A DNA stretch of 64,000 nt from JAJFHI01 sp050633705 (GCA_050633705.1 JBOEGZ010000020.1:1-64000); one strand, 5' to 3'. Positions 43,490 through 52,247 are shown, counted from the stretch's first letter. The notes: generated from the sequence alone by a model not told the origin. Numbers and translations are program-made.

Positions 43490-44963
43490 CTAATGGATTG
43501 CCGTTCTCATCAACAACTTCTGAACGCGCCAAGGCCTCCGCAAGCCGTTCTTGCTCCTTGTAGTACTCAGCACGTTCCCACATACGTGGTCGCGAAATTC
43601 CAGTCGAACGGTGACGGCCAACGATTTTGCCATTGGCGTCTTCACCTTGAATTTCGTAAACAATTAGGTTTTGCAAAGTGACGATGTCACCTTCCATCCC
43701 CAACACCTCGGTGATGTGGGTAATTTTACGCGAACCATCACGCAGACGCGACGCCTGAACGATGATGTCAATCGAACCGGTGATCATTTCGCGAATGGTT
43801 TTAATCGGCAGTGCAAAACCACCCATCATGATCATAGATTCAAGACGACTAAGAGCTTCTCGAGGACTGTTTGAGTGAAGCGTTCCCATTGAACCATCGT
43901 GGCCCGTGTTCATCGCCTGCAACAAATCGAATGCCTCAGGTCCACGAACCTCGCCCACGATGATGCGTTCTGGGCGCATACGCAGACAGTTTTTAACGAG
44001 TTCACGCATTGTGATCTCGCCTTCACCTTCGAGGTTGGGCGGACGTGTCTCCAGACGCACGGTATGGGGCTGTTGCAATTGAAGTTCGGCGGAGTCTTCG
44101 CACGTGATGATACGCTCTTCTTCGTCAATTGAACCCGTGAGACAGTTCAAAAGGGTCGTCTTACCAGAACCCGTACCACCCGATATCAAAACGTTACAAC
44201 GAACACGTCCGATGATTTCCAAGATCGTCTTGGCTTCAGGTGTGATCGAACCGAACTTCACCAATTGCTCGAGTTTCAACCTGTCTTTTTTAAACTTACG
44301 AATGGTCAGCGCGGCGCCATCAATCGACAGCGGCGGCGCGATAACGTTCACACGAGAACCATCTGGCAAACGCGCGTCACATATCGGGCTGGATTCATCG
44401 ACGCGACGACCAACCTGGCTCACAATCCGTTGACAAATATTCATCAACTGCGTGTTGTCGGTAAACCGAACACCGGTTTCCTGCATTTTACCGTCGACCT
44501 CGATGTAGGTCGTTTTCGAACCGTTGACCATGATGTCGGCAATGTCGTCACGCGCCAATAGCGGTTCTAGCGGTCCATACCCGAGAACATCGTTACAGAT
44601 GTCTTCGAGCAATTCTTCTTGTTCTGCGATCGACATGACAACGTTCTTGATCTGAATGATCTCGCTAACGATGTCGCGAATTTCTTCGCGTGCCGAAGAA
44701 ACCTCAAGCTTGGCCAACTGAGTGAGGTCGATCGTATCGATTAACGCGTTAAAAACGGTTGTCTTTACGTCGTAGTATTCCTCAGACCGTTGCTTTTGGC
44801 GCTCCGGCTCAGGAGCTGGCGGTGGAGGAGCAGCCTTCTTAGGCGGAGCTGCCGCTGCTGCTGGCTGTTGTTGAGGAGCAGGAGCTGGTGTTGGTGCAGC
44901 AGCGGGCGCTGGTTTTCGTGCAGGTTGCGGACTGGCACCATCTTTAGAACGCTTGCCAAACAT
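43473..44963 (-). CDS. cpaF: Flp pilus assembly ATPase CpaF/TadA
   Basis: Secretion ATPase powering pilus extension and retraction, 496 residues. A low-complexity Pro/Ala/Gln N-terminus of about 55 residues precedes the conserved ATPase. Motifs are Walker A ISGGTGSGKTTLLN, the Asp box (ITCEDSAELQL), Walker B (RPERIIVGEVRGPEAFDLLQ) and the His box (MNTGHDGSMGTLHSNSPREA). It lies between cpaE (13-base gap) and tadB (17-base overlap). Confidence 0.95.
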   Translation of the reverse strand: MFGKRSKDGASPQPARKPAPAAAPTPAPAPQQQPAAAAAPPKKAAPPPPAPEPERQKQRSEEYYDVKTTVFNALIDTIDLTQLAKLEVSSAREEIRDIVSEIIQIKNVVMSIAEQEELLEDICNDVLGYGPLEPLLARDDIADIMVNGSKTTYIEVDGKMQETGVRFTDNTQLMNICQRIVSQVGRRVDESSPICDARLPDGSRVNVIAPPLSIDGAALTIRKFKKDRLKLEQLVKFGSITPEAKTILEIIGRVRCNVLISGGTGSGKTTLLNCLTGSIDEEERIITCEDSAELQLQQPHTVRLETRPPNLEGEGEITMRELVKNCLRMRPERIIVGEVRGPEAFDLLQAMNTGHDGSMGTLHSNSPREALSRLESMIMMGGFALPIKTIREMITGSIDIIVQASRLRDGSRKITHITEVLGMEGDIVTLQNLIVYEIQGEDANGKIVGRHRSTGISRPRMWERAEYYKEQERLAEALARSEVVDENGNPLGEQNG

Positions 44964-44976
44964 CTATGAAAGCTCC

Positions 44977-46287
44977 TTAGCGTGACAACTTCAACATTTC
45001 AAACATTTGGCCGAGGCCGCCTGATGACTTTTTCTCAGAACGAGACTCTTTACGGTTGGCAATTTTCATCGAAATATTATGGAACGTTGCAGCCGACTTG
45101 GCTTTCTCGTTTGCTTCTTCGATCATCTGACCATTGTTGGCTGCCAAGCCAAAGACCTCTGGGTCAAAGTCGATCGTTGCAAGCGATTCAATTTCCAATG
45201 CCTGCTCGAATTCAGCGACGCTGATTTCAGGCCGCTTTGGCATGTTGACCATGTTCATAATCAAATGAGGTGGCGTATCGTTTGGCCGTGCTTGCTTGAG
45301 AAGGTCGATAATGTTCTTAGCGTTTCTCAAATTTGCAAGATCTGGAACTGCCGTGATGACAACTTCGTCGGCCTGCAACAAAACGCGCTTTGTCCACGCC
45401 GTCCAAAGGTGTGGCAAGTCAACCGTCACATAAGGTACGTTCTGGCGCGCAACATCAAGAACCATATCGCAGGCGTCAGCTGACAGATCGTATTCTTGAT
45501 CCAACACAACAGGTGCTGCAAAAATCGATAAGTTGTCCGAACACTTCGTCAACAGGCGGTCAAGCAGAACATCATCAAGCCGCTCTGGGCTTTGCAAGGC
45601 CTCATTGATCCCTTGAACCGGATCCTGGTTGAAGTCCAAGCCGGTCGTACCGAACGCCATATCAAGGTCTGCAACAATAACGCTATTGGAGAGAGCTTCC
45701 GAAAGAACCCAGGAAATGTTGTGGCAAATTGTTGAGGATCCAACACCGCCCTTTGCCCCGATGAAAGCGAAGGTCTGACCCACCGGATCAGAATCTGGAT
45801 CGTTATAAAGATTGGAAATACTTTCCATAAACTGGATCGGTACGATCGGAGCGACGAGGTACTCTCCAACACCGCGATTGAGAAGTTCGCGGTAAATAAG
45901 GACATCGTTTCTGTGTCCGACAACAATCACTTTTGTGCCCGGATCGCAGCATTCAGCGAGCTGATCGAGGTCCGCCAACATTGCTTCACCATCACCGATC
46001 GATTCCAGCACAATCAAGTTTGGTGTTGGACTTTCCTGGTAATGGGCGACCGCTGCATTGGCACCACCCATGTGCACGCTTACGTGCGCCTTCGAAAGCC
46101 GACGATCTTCTGCTGCAACCTGCACAACCTCTGCAAGTTCTGTGGTCTCACAGAACACCTGAATTGAGATACGAGGAATTGCTCGTGCAGATGAACGTTC
46201 TGTCATCTGTGTTGCGCCACCAGCATCGTCATGGACGGTCGGGGCAACGTCCTGACCTGGAGACATTTCAAGAGCCTGATCTGCCAT
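44977..46287 (-). CDS. cpaE: Flp pilus localisation protein CpaE/TadZ
   Basis: ParA/MinD-like protein, 436 residues, that places the pilus machine at the cell pole. An N-terminal receiver-like domain (about residues 30-165) precedes the deviant Walker A domain, GAKGGVGSSTICHNISWVL, which keeps the signature lysine but has Ser-Ser-Thr in place of the Lys-Thr, usual for TadZ proteins. Walker B-like residues are in SVIVADLDMAFGTTGLDF. It is four bases after cpaD and 13 before cpaF. Confidence 0.92.
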   Translation of the reverse strand: MADQALEMSPGQDVAPTVHDDAGGATQMTERSSARAIPRISIQVFCETTELAEVVQVAAEDRRLSKAHVSVHMGGANAAVAHYQESPTPNLIVLESIGDGEAMLADLDQLAECCDPGTKVIVVGHRNDVLIYRELLNRGVGEYLVAPIVPIQFMESISNLYNDPDSDPVGQTFAFIGAKGGVGSSTICHNISWVLSEALSNSVIVADLDMAFGTTGLDFNQDPVQGINEALQSPERLDDVLLDRLLTKCSDNLSIFAAPVVLDQEYDLSADACDMVLDVARQNVPYVTVDLPHLWTAWTKRVLLQADEVVITAVPDLANLRNAKNIIDLLKQARPNDTPPHLIMNMVNMPKRPEISVAEFEQALEIESLATIDFDPEVFGLAANNGQMIEEANEKAKSAATFHNISMKIANRKESRSEKKSSGGLGQMFEMLKLSR

Positions 46288-46290
46288 AAT

Positions 46291-47007
46291 TTAGTTTCCT
46301 CTCGTATCGATGCGTTCGTCTTCATGGCGTTCTGCGGTTGTAAGTTCTCCTTTAGTCCATTTATCGAAGACGACATCACGACGTTCAGATGCTCTGGCCG
46401 TTGAGGTCCTTGGCTCAAGGAGATCGGCCGGATTTGCAACCATTGCTGCGAGAGCAACTTGGCTGGCACAGCCACTATTGCCGATAGGAAGATTGTCGTT
46501 GGTCCGTCCTAAATTCGTATTAAAGGTTCCACATTGGGGCGGTTGGGCGACGTAGCGGGTATATGACAACAGCAACGGCGGGGCTGGATTGTGGTCGTCA
46601 TAAAACGCCTCAATGGCAATATCCGTCCGCGAAAACCCTTCATCATCGAGAATATGGCGCATGTCCTCAACAGCATGCATGGCCGAAACTTCATTCGGAG
46701 CGCCGCTTGGCACCGAAATTCGAACTTTGCCATTTCCAGCGTCACTTGCCCGATATTGGCTTGCGAATTGTATGACTTCAGCGCGTTGCCGGTTGTTTAA
46801 TCCAGATGCGCCAGCCGGCACATGAATGCGCAAGGTTTCTGGCTCTTTCGAAACCAAAATTGGGTGGCGTTGAGCTGAATCAACCAAAGCCCAGCTAGCT
46901 ACTTTTGCCGGGTTCTCAACGTGCTTGCAGCCGGAAAGCGCAAGGGCAAGAACTGAAGCAGAGAGCACCAGTGTTCTGCGGATCGTTTTTGTCTCAAAAG
47001 ACATCAT
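46291..47007 (-). CDS. cpaD: Flp pilus lipoprotein CpaD
   Basis: Outer-membrane lipoprotein (238 residues) thought to act with the secretin CpaC. It has a signal peptide with lipobox LALSGC and the CpaD pattern (RHPILVSKEPETLRIHVP, then GCASQVALAAMVANPADLLE followed by PR). The ATG at 47005-47007 follows AGGAG; a longer frame reaches into cpaC and is not native. There are 22 bases after the cpaC stop. Confidence 0.88.
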   Translation of the reverse strand: MMSFETKTIRRTLVLSASVLALALSGCKHVENPAKVASWALVDSAQRHPILVSKEPETLRIHVPAGASGLNNRQRAEVIQFASQYRASDAGNGKVRISVPSGAPNEVSAMHAVEDMRHILDDEGFSRTDIAIEAFYDDHNPAPPLLLSYTRYVAQPPQCGTFNTNLGRTNDNLPIGNSGCASQVALAAMVANPADLLEPRTSTARASERRDVVFDKWTKGELTTAERHEDERIDTRGN

Positions 47008-47029
47008 TATAATTCTCCTGCGCGTTCCG

Positions 47030-48616
47030 TTACTCGACGATAAAGCCGTAGTCACCCTTCAATCCACCTTCAGGGATCGAAGCACCCCGACGCCCATACA
47101 CACGGTTCAAGTGACCAAAGAAGTTTGTTTTTGTATCAGTTGCTGAGGCCAAACCAGCGGTCGGTGTCGTCAAATTCTTCGGCGAAGTTGGGCGAACGAT
47201 ATAAGGTGAAACGATCACCAGTAGTTCTGTTTCCGCCCTGACATATTCACGACTGCGAAACAGTGTTCCCAAAACCGGCAAGTCTTTTAGGCCTGGCATA
47301 CCGTCGATGTTTTGTCTGGTATCTTCTGACAGCAAACCTGCAAGAACCATCGCACCACCAGATGGCAACTCAACGGTCGACAGTGCTTTGCGGGTTCTAA
47401 GCGCTGGAATCTGAAGGGCGGCGAGTGTGACAGCACCTTGCGATGATAGCTCACTAACTTCAGTTTCGAGCTTTAAGCTGATCCGCCCCTCGGACATCAC
47501 GACAGGGGTGAATGCGAGACCGATACCGAATTCCTTGTACTCAACGCTGATTTGTCCAGTAGAATCGATAATTGGTATTGGGAATTCACCACCAGCCAAG
47601 AACTTCGCCGTTTCACCAGAAACCGCCGTCATGTTCGGCTCAGCTAACGTCCTCACAAGTCCATGGCGTTCAAGAGCACGCATAGCCTGAGAAATCGTTT
47701 GGGTGCCAGTTCCCCATGTGCCTGAAACGCCTGAATTCGTCCCTGGCGATCCAATGCCCGATGACAAAACCCCGCCAAGAACTGATGAACCAGCGATTGT
47801 ACCTAGGTCAACACCGGTAAGTGGGAAAGCATTTGAAGTAAGTACTTGTGTGGAGAAGTTACCAGAATTGATAACAGCACCAATGTTGATGCCAAACTGC
47901 TTCATCACGCTGCGCTGAACTTCAGCAACAGTCACGCGCAACATAACCTGCTCACCAGCTTCAACAACCAGCATATTTATGACACCCTCACCGTCCCCTT
48001 TTTTGGTTTCGGTAATCGTTGTGCCTTCGTTCTTATTTGCCGTTGTTGTTTCGTATTCAACCTGAATAAACTGGCGGGCAATCTTGGCAGCACGCACTGA
48101 ATCTGACGGATTGCGAACCGTGCCCGTTAAAACAACGGATTGGTTGAGCATCTCGACACGAATGTCAGACCCCGGGATAAGACGGTTGAGCACACTTGTT
48201 AGTCCGGCTGTTTCACGCTCAACAAAGAGCTCAAGTGTCGCGAATTGATTGCCATCGGCGTCGAAGAAGAAGGCGTTTGATTCCCCGATGCTGCGAGCAA
48301 GAAGAAAAACGCGGTTCGCGCTTAACACAACCGCGTCAACGGCTGCCGGGTTTGAAAGCAAAACATCGCGAACTTCGCGTGGAAATTCGATCAGTGCCGA
48401 TTTGCCCAAACCGATGTAAACGTTTTTCTTAACAGGAGCACCGCCAGTATCCCGAATACGGATGACGGATTGGTGTGAACCGTCGGTCGATTTGAAGTTC
48501 TGGCGGTCATCGCCTGCAGCTGTCTGGCCGGCCAGGCTGGCACTAACAACGCCAACAATAATGCCGATTTTAGCCATCAAAGCTAAGCCTTGAGTGAGTT
48601 TTGTTTTGTAATTCAT
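47030..48616 (-). CDS. cpaC: Flp pilus secretin CpaC/RcpA
   Basis: Outer-membrane secretin that forms the pilus exit pore, 528 residues. It has a signal peptide, a pilus-formation N-terminal domain (SALIEFPREVRDVLLSNPAA), a BON-like segment (VVLTGTVRNPSDSVRAAKIA) and the secretin core (LAEPNMTAVSGETAKFLAGG followed by EFPIPI; later VELPSGGAMVLAGLL and LPVLGTLFRS). Length fits the family. The N-terminal domain is homologous to the separate small protein encoded at 51427-51939. Confidence 0.93.
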   Translation of the reverse strand: MNYKTKLTQGLALMAKIGIIVGVVSASLAGQTAAGDDRQNFKSTDGSHQSVIRIRDTGGAPVKKNVYIGLGKSALIEFPREVRDVLLSNPAAVDAVVLSANRVFLLARSIGESNAFFFDADGNQFATLELFVERETAGLTSVLNRLIPGSDIRVEMLNQSVVLTGTVRNPSDSVRAAKIARQFIQVEYETTTANKNEGTTITETKKGDGEGVINMLVVEAGEQVMLRVTVAEVQRSVMKQFGINIGAVINSGNFSTQVLTSNAFPLTGVDLGTIAGSSVLGGVLSSGIGSPGTNSGVSGTWGTGTQTISQAMRALERHGLVRTLAEPNMTAVSGETAKFLAGGEFPIPIIDSTGQISVEYKEFGIGLAFTPVVMSEGRISLKLETEVSELSSQGAVTLAALQIPALRTRKALSTVELPSGGAMVLAGLLSEDTRQNIDGMPGLKDLPVLGTLFRSREYVRAETELLVIVSPYIVRPTSPKNLTTPTAGLASATDTKTNFFGHLNRVYGRRGASIPEGGLKGDYGFIVE

Positions 48617-48655
48617 AATTTTCGAGCCTCTTCGCGAGCAGACTTAAGCGCTGAA

Positions 48656-49468
48656 CTAATTCACACCGTACGCACGTGATGGGACGCCATAACGCAGAAC
48701 TCCGATGGCATTGCCACGCTCGTTATCGAGGTCAGCTCCAACAGTTGTTCCGTTTAATTTATTGAGATCAGCCACACTTCTGAGAGTAAGCGTGATTGTT
48801 CCAGCCTTGTTGGCCAGTGCCATCATCTCAGCTTGGCGTGGAGAAAGTTCCAGTGTCGCGGTCGTGTCGCCACTGCCGCTCGCAGACTTGCGGCCCTCTT
48901 TCGTCTCGATGTCTTGACCAATCGCCAAAACTCTAACGTTGCGAAACAGTGTGTCGCTTACCGTCTGTGTCTTGCTGCTACTTCCGCCACCTTGGCGAAT
49001 TTCGCGTGTCAAAATAACATCGACATGATCGTTCGGGAGCACGAGACCACCAACAGCCGTTTTCTGACGAATGGATGTCGCAATTGCGCGCATCCCTTTT
49101 TTCAGGATCGCAGCAAGAACACCGCCTTGACCTGGCTTAATCAGTTTTGTCTTGGTTATGACCTCACCAGCGATCATCGGTGCGCGCGCAATAGAGCCAG
49201 CCAATTCAGCTCGAATACCGCGGTTTTTACTCGTCAAAAAACCCCGTCGAACACCCTTTTTAGGCCATTGAATAAATTGCATGTGTTGATCGGTAACAAC
49301 CTGACCAAGCGCAATATCCGTCTTCGCCACGAGCACTTGCGTTGCATCAATAGCGCGCTCGACAACTTTGACTTCCGGTTCTTTTTTGACGATCCCTTTC
49401 GCCATCATGAAAGTGCCAAGGCCAAAGACCCCAGCAATTGCAAAACCGATCAATTGAGCTTTTTTCAT
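48656..49468 (-). CDS. cpaB: Flp pilus assembly protein CpaB/RcpC
   Basis: Periplasmic assembly protein of 270 residues with an N-terminal membrane helix (MKKAQLIGFAIAGVFGLGTF) and a SAF domain (ALGQVVTDQHMQFIQWPKKG). The RcpC/CpaB domain follows, with GMRAIATSIRQKTAVGGLVL and NDHVDVILT. The ATG at 49466-49468 is used; a GTG three codons earlier lies too close to the GAGGGG site. 167 bases separate it from cpaA, so a promoter may lie between. Confidence 0.88.
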   Translation of the reverse strand: MKKAQLIGFAIAGVFGLGTFMMAKGIVKKEPEVKVVERAIDATQVLVAKTDIALGQVVTDQHMQFIQWPKKGVRRGFLTSKNRGIRAELAGSIARAPMIAGEVITKTKLIKPGQGGVLAAILKKGMRAIATSIRQKTAVGGLVLPNDHVDVILTREIRQGGGSSSKTQTVSDTLFRNVRVLAIGQDIETKEGRKSASGSGDTTATLELSPRQAEMMALANKAGTITLTLRSVADLNKLNGTTVGADLDNERGNAIGVLRYGVPSRAYGVN

Positions 49469-49635
49469 CGCACTCACGGTCCCCTCGACCAAATTGCTTC
49501 TTTGTTACGAAGCTTTAGAATGGGGGATAAACGTCAATGCGAGGTTAATCTGTGTAAGATTCTGAAACACAAATGCACGCTAGCGCATCTCACCGCCAAG
49601 AGGGGTCGGCAATTCAAGAACCTCAAAGTTCCCGC

Positions 49636-50145
49636 TTATGCAGCAACAGATAGCGCCTGATAAATCAGAGTTCCCGGGAACACCGTCAAGGCCGCAGCGG
49701 CAATTGCAACACCGTAGGGAATACCGCCATCCTTCGTGTGAAGCCGGTGAGCCCAGTTAAACCGCAGAATGTAAACATCCGGCACGGCGTTGCGAAAGAT
49801 CAATACAACCAGGGACAACACACCACCATAGATACCAACAGCGATGATATAAGGAAGGAGCTGGTCAAACCCCATCCAAAGAGATGACGCTGCAATTAGT
49901 TTTGCATCTCCGCCGCCAAAGCCACCAAGCGCAAACAATGTAAATGTTACAAGCAACACGCCAAATCCAACCGCCAAATGAAGGCCTATTTGTTGTGGCG
50001 ACAATCCAGCCGCGATCGCAACAAATAAGAAGGATCCAACAAGTATCAGAGAAATTCGATTTGGAATTGTCATCGTCAGCATGTCAAACACGCCGCCGAG
50101 AATCATAAATGCCGGAAAAATCAACAGCAAACCGAAATCGAACAC
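49636..50145 (-). CDS. cpaA: Prepilin peptidase CpaA/TadV
   Basis: Aspartic-type membrane protease that cleaves the Flp prepilin leader, 169 residues with about six hydrophobic segments. The two catalytic aspartates are visible in GVFDMLTMTIPNR and in the GGGDAKLIAA (GxGD-like) motif. No methyltransferase domain is present, as usual for the short TadV type. It lies downstream of the pilin genes on the same strand. Confidence 0.9.
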   Translation of the reverse strand: MFDFGLLLIFPAFMILGGVFDMLTMTIPNRISLILVGSFLFVAIAAGLSPQQIGLHLAVGFGVLLVTFTLFALGGFGGGDAKLIAASSLWMGFDQLLPYIIAVGIYGGVLSLVVLIFRNAVPDVYILRFNWAHRLHTKDGGIPYGVAIAAAALTVFPGTLIYQALSVAA

Positions 50146-50339
50146 GTTACATTCCCCACCACTAGAAAATTTGTTGTCTAGGAGTTGTCTATTATAGGTG
50201 ACAGAGGTTACTCACTCGTCACCGTCGAGTTGATTGCTCAACTTTCAACGCTGTAGTGAGGCTTCCCGACCTCACGACAACTGTAGGCAACGAAATAGCG
50301 CCTCAACATCCACACAACCGGGCAGCCAAAATTCATCAG
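50146..50339. other. Intergenic region between second pilin and cpaA
   Basis: About 190 bases without a gene. A perfect hairpin, GTGAGG (50256-50261) and CCTCAC (50270-50275), may end the pilin transcript, though no U-run follows. The cpaA promoter should lie here. Confidence 0.35.
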
Positions 50340-50510
50340 TTACATTGAACTGAGCACCGTGCCGACGTTGTTAAATATGGTTCCAAGGGCTGTACCAACA
50401 TCCGTTGCGCCGCCAGCTGCAACCAGAACACTGATGAGGGCTGCCAACAATCCATACTCGATAGCTGTGGCACCGCTTTCGTCATTTTTAAATCTTGCAA
50501 TCAAAGACAT
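50340..50510 (-). CDS. Second Flp-type (type IVb) pilin
   Basis: Small pilin of about 56 residues: MSLIARFKNDESGATAIEYG followed by LLAALISVLVAAGGA. The cleavage signature GATAIEYGLLAALI, with Glu at +5, is conserved. The C-terminus (GTALGTIFNNVGTVLSSM) differs from the main pilin. The start could be four codons upstream (MSFK...); neither has a strong ribosome site. It lies beyond a terminator from the first pilin, so it is probably expressed at lower level as a minor pilin. Confidence 0.85.
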   Translation of the reverse strand: MSLIARFKNDESGATAIEYGLLAALISVLVAAGGATDVGTALGTIFNNVGTVLSSM

Positions 50511-50562
50511 CTTAAAACTCATCTTAAGTTTTTTTGAATGCGTCTGCGCATTTCCAGGCTTT

Positions 50563-50602
50563 GAAAAAAAACGCCCAGTGCAGATACTACACCGGGCGTT
50601 TT
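50563..50602 (-). terminator. Intrinsic terminator between the two pilin genes
   Basis: On the minus strand CGCCCGGTG pairs with CACTGGGCG (50590-50598 and 50572-50580, one wobble) and is followed by eight Ts (50564-50571). Confidence 0.88.
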
Positions 50603-50611
50603 GGTCCTGAT

Positions 50612-50644
50612 AAGGGGTGTGGCGACAGATTGCCGACACCCCTT
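50612..50644 (-). other. Hairpin just after main pilin stop
   Basis: AAGGGGTGT (50612-50620) and ACACCCCTT (50636-50644) form a strong stem directly after the pilin stop and before the terminator. It has no U-run of its own and is likely a 3'-end stabiliser for the abundant pilin mRNA. Confidence 0.6.
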
Positions 50645-50655
50645 AATTCGGTTGA

Positions 50656-50838
50656 TTAACCAGTAACAGTTTGACCTGTCAGGAATGTACCGATGCGGCC
50701 GAAGAACGCGTCAAGCTGCGTACCAACAATTGCCATACCTGCAGAAGCAACAACAGCGATCAGGGCTGCGAGCAGACCGTATTCAATTGCAGTGGCACCA
50801 GACTCATCTTTTACAAAGCGAGAAACAACATTTTTCAT
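50656..50838 (-). CDS. pilA: Main Flp-type (type IVb) pilin
   Basis: Major pilin subunit, 60 residues: MKNVVSRFVKDESGATAIEY followed by GLLAALIAVVASAGMAIVG. The prepilin peptidase site lies before GATAIEYG, with Glu at +5; the hydrophobic segment forms the pilus core. GGGAGAG sits at good distance before the ATG. Two hairpins, one with a U-run, follow the gene. A CtrA-type box lies about 115-130 bases upstream. Confidence 0.93.
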   Translation of the reverse strand: MKNVVSRFVKDESGATAIEYGLLAALIAVVASAGMAIVGTQLDAFFGRIGTFLTGQTVTG

Positions 50839-51298
50839 AACAACTCTCCCAAGTTTTACTCAACTAGTGCTTTGACTAGCTACTCCACAAAAAGCTCAAT
50901 CGCGGGGGCGCGCCCTCATCGCTGAACTAACAACACACTACACGCCCAAGTATTAATTGCAGGTTAAATCGCCCATTTTTCAAATTAACAAAGCAAGAAA
51001 CTCGGTTAATAGTTGATTTACATGACCTCTTTCAAAGATTTTGCTTGCAGATTTACTTTGCAATATAAGTATTTAATTTTTTTTACTTGGTCACTTTATC
51101 GCAAAGCCAATGGATAGGGATTAAAAAAGTCTTTCTGCCTAGTTACTCCTAAACATTGCAGGGCACAATTTACATGGCGGGCGTGCAAATGACCCCACAA
51201 CAGCAGTTTAAGTTCTGCCCCTTTGCCCATTCAGGTCATGACAGAATGAAAGCCCAATACCAAAAATTACGCCTGTCGCATTGGTAGGATTTGATGTG
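50839..51298. promoter_or_regulatory. AT-rich control region upstream of the pilin
   Basis: Around 460 bases, AT-rich in the middle, with no convincing gene. It holds one perfect and one near-perfect TTAA-N7-TTAA element (listed separately) and a GGGCGCGCCC palindrome near 50915 in the pilin leader. It probably drives pilA leftwards and the small genes at 51299-51939 rightwards. Confidence 0.5.
50953..50967. promoter_or_regulatory. CtrA binding box (perfect TTAA-N7-TTAA)
   Basis: TTAA-TTGCAGG-TTAA matches the full CtrA consensus of alphaproteobacteria, 115-130 bases upstream of the pilin ATG. CtrA is known to activate pilA in Caulobacter. A second element, TTAA-TAGTTGA-TTTA at 51006-51020, matches 7 of 8 bases. 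Confidence 0.65.
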
Positions 51299-51430
51299 AT
51301 GTACTTGCAAGGTCTGCAGCGTTTCAAACAATCTTCAAATTCGTTGCAAAACGCGACCATCGTTTCCGGTTCATTCACCTTTTCATGGCTTATTGGTTTT
51401 CAAGATCCGTTGGAGGACCATGAGAAATGA
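51299..51430 (+). CDS. Candidate small ORF (43 residues) coupled to the next gene
   Basis: ATG at 51299 follows AGGA at 9 bases. The frame encodes MYLQGLQRFKQSSNS and continues to GFQDPLEDHEK. Its TGA overlaps the ATG of the downstream pilus-protein gene (ATGA), the usual layout of coupled translation. No family recognised and no signal peptide; it may be a leader peptide or a chance frame. Confidence 0.3.
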   Translation: MYLQGLQRFKQSSNSLQNATIVSGSFTFSWLIGFQDPLEDHEK

Positions 51431-51939
51431 ATTCGATATTCAAAAAATCCGGTATTTTTAATTGCTCGCTCGAGACAATTGTCGCAATCGTCGCCTTGCT
51501 TGCCGCTTTGGTGACCATCCAGCCATCCAAGGTCAACGCAGCCGACCTTGTTGTGCGCTATGATCAATCGCAATTGTTGCGGATGCCTCGCAACGTTGCA
51601 GATGTCATCATTGGCAACCCATCGATCGCAGATGTCTCGGTCCAACGTGGCAATCTACTCGTCATTACAGGCAAAACATTCGGCATTACAAACATCATCG
51701 CACTCGATGACGAGCGCAATGTCATTCATGATCAACGCGTTGTCGTACAACGAGATGAACGCCGCGTTGTGAACCTGCACAAGGGAAGTCAACGTGAGTC
51801 TTTCACATGTTCACCCAATTGCAACCCAACGATTACAATCGGCGACGGTTCCGACTACTTCGATATGATTACGAAGCACTCCGCCTCAAAGACATCGTTC
51901 TCAGCAAATGCGGGTGTTGGCGATTCCAGCGGCAACTAA
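51427..51939 (+). CDS. Stand-alone secretin N-terminal-domain pilus protein
   Basis: Secreted protein of 170 residues made of the pilus-formation N-terminal domain that normally begins CpaC: LLRMPRNVADVIIGNPSIAD, VQRGNLLVITGKTFGITNII followed by ALDDERNVI. An N-terminal signal (residues 15-39, ending in VNA) exports it. Two cysteines (CSPNC) could form a disulfide in the tail. GGAGG lies 10 bases before the ATG. Its location beside the pilin and TadE genes suggests a periplasmic accessory that interacts with the CpaC ring. A strong terminator follows. Confidence 0.8.
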   Translation: MNSIFKKSGIFNCSLETIVAIVALLAALVTIQPSKVNAADLVVRYDQSQLLRMPRNVADVIIGNPSIADVSVQRGNLLVITGKTFGITNIIALDDERNVIHDQRVVVQRDERRVVNLHKGSQRESFTCSPNCNPTITIGDGSDYFDMITKHSASKTSFSANAGVGDSSGN

Positions 51940-51961
51940 CAAACCGCTTTAGCTAAAGATT

Positions 51962-52001
51962 AAAAGCGCTGATTTGGCGGTCCCAAATCAGCGCTTTTTT
52001 T
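51962..52001 (+). terminator. Intrinsic terminator
   Basis: Stem AAAGCGCTGATTTGG / CCAAATCAGCGCTTT, starting near 51963, with a 5-base loop and a run of Ts to about 52001. It ends the secretin-domain gene. Confidence 0.88.
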
Positions 52002-52247
52002 CAACGTATATATAGTGCGTCAATTCCCTGCCACTCAAATACACAAATGACAGAAGCAATTTCGAAAATTTTTAAAACTCTCATGCAACGCTGGCTTTAT
52101 TGCCGTCAGACAAATTATGCAGCGTAATTTTCAGTTAATGAAATATTTACCCTATAGTTTCGTTTCTCTCTGACTAAAGCAATTCTTTACCGTGGTACTT
52201 TTATAAAATTTCTCTTGAATATGTTGTATCAAACAAGAGTACCCGAG
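52002..52247. promoter_or_regulatory. AT-rich promoter region of the TadE genes with CtrA-like box
   Basis: About 245 bases without a gene. TTAA-TGAAATA-TTTA at 52135-52149 matches the CtrA pattern at 7 of 8 bases and lies about 100 bases before the first TadE start, suggesting co-regulation with pilA. Confidence 0.45.

Noticed and set aside
44765..44963. Low-complexity Pro/Ala/Gln start of CpaF as evidence of a wrong start codon
   Set aside because: Disordered, variable N-termini are normal for CpaF/TadA, and the frame is continuous with the conserved ATPase.
50910..50925. GGGCGCGCCC palindrome in the pilin leader as an operator
   Set aside because: A GC-rich self-complementary run of this length is not specific; could be leader-RNA structure, but no further support.
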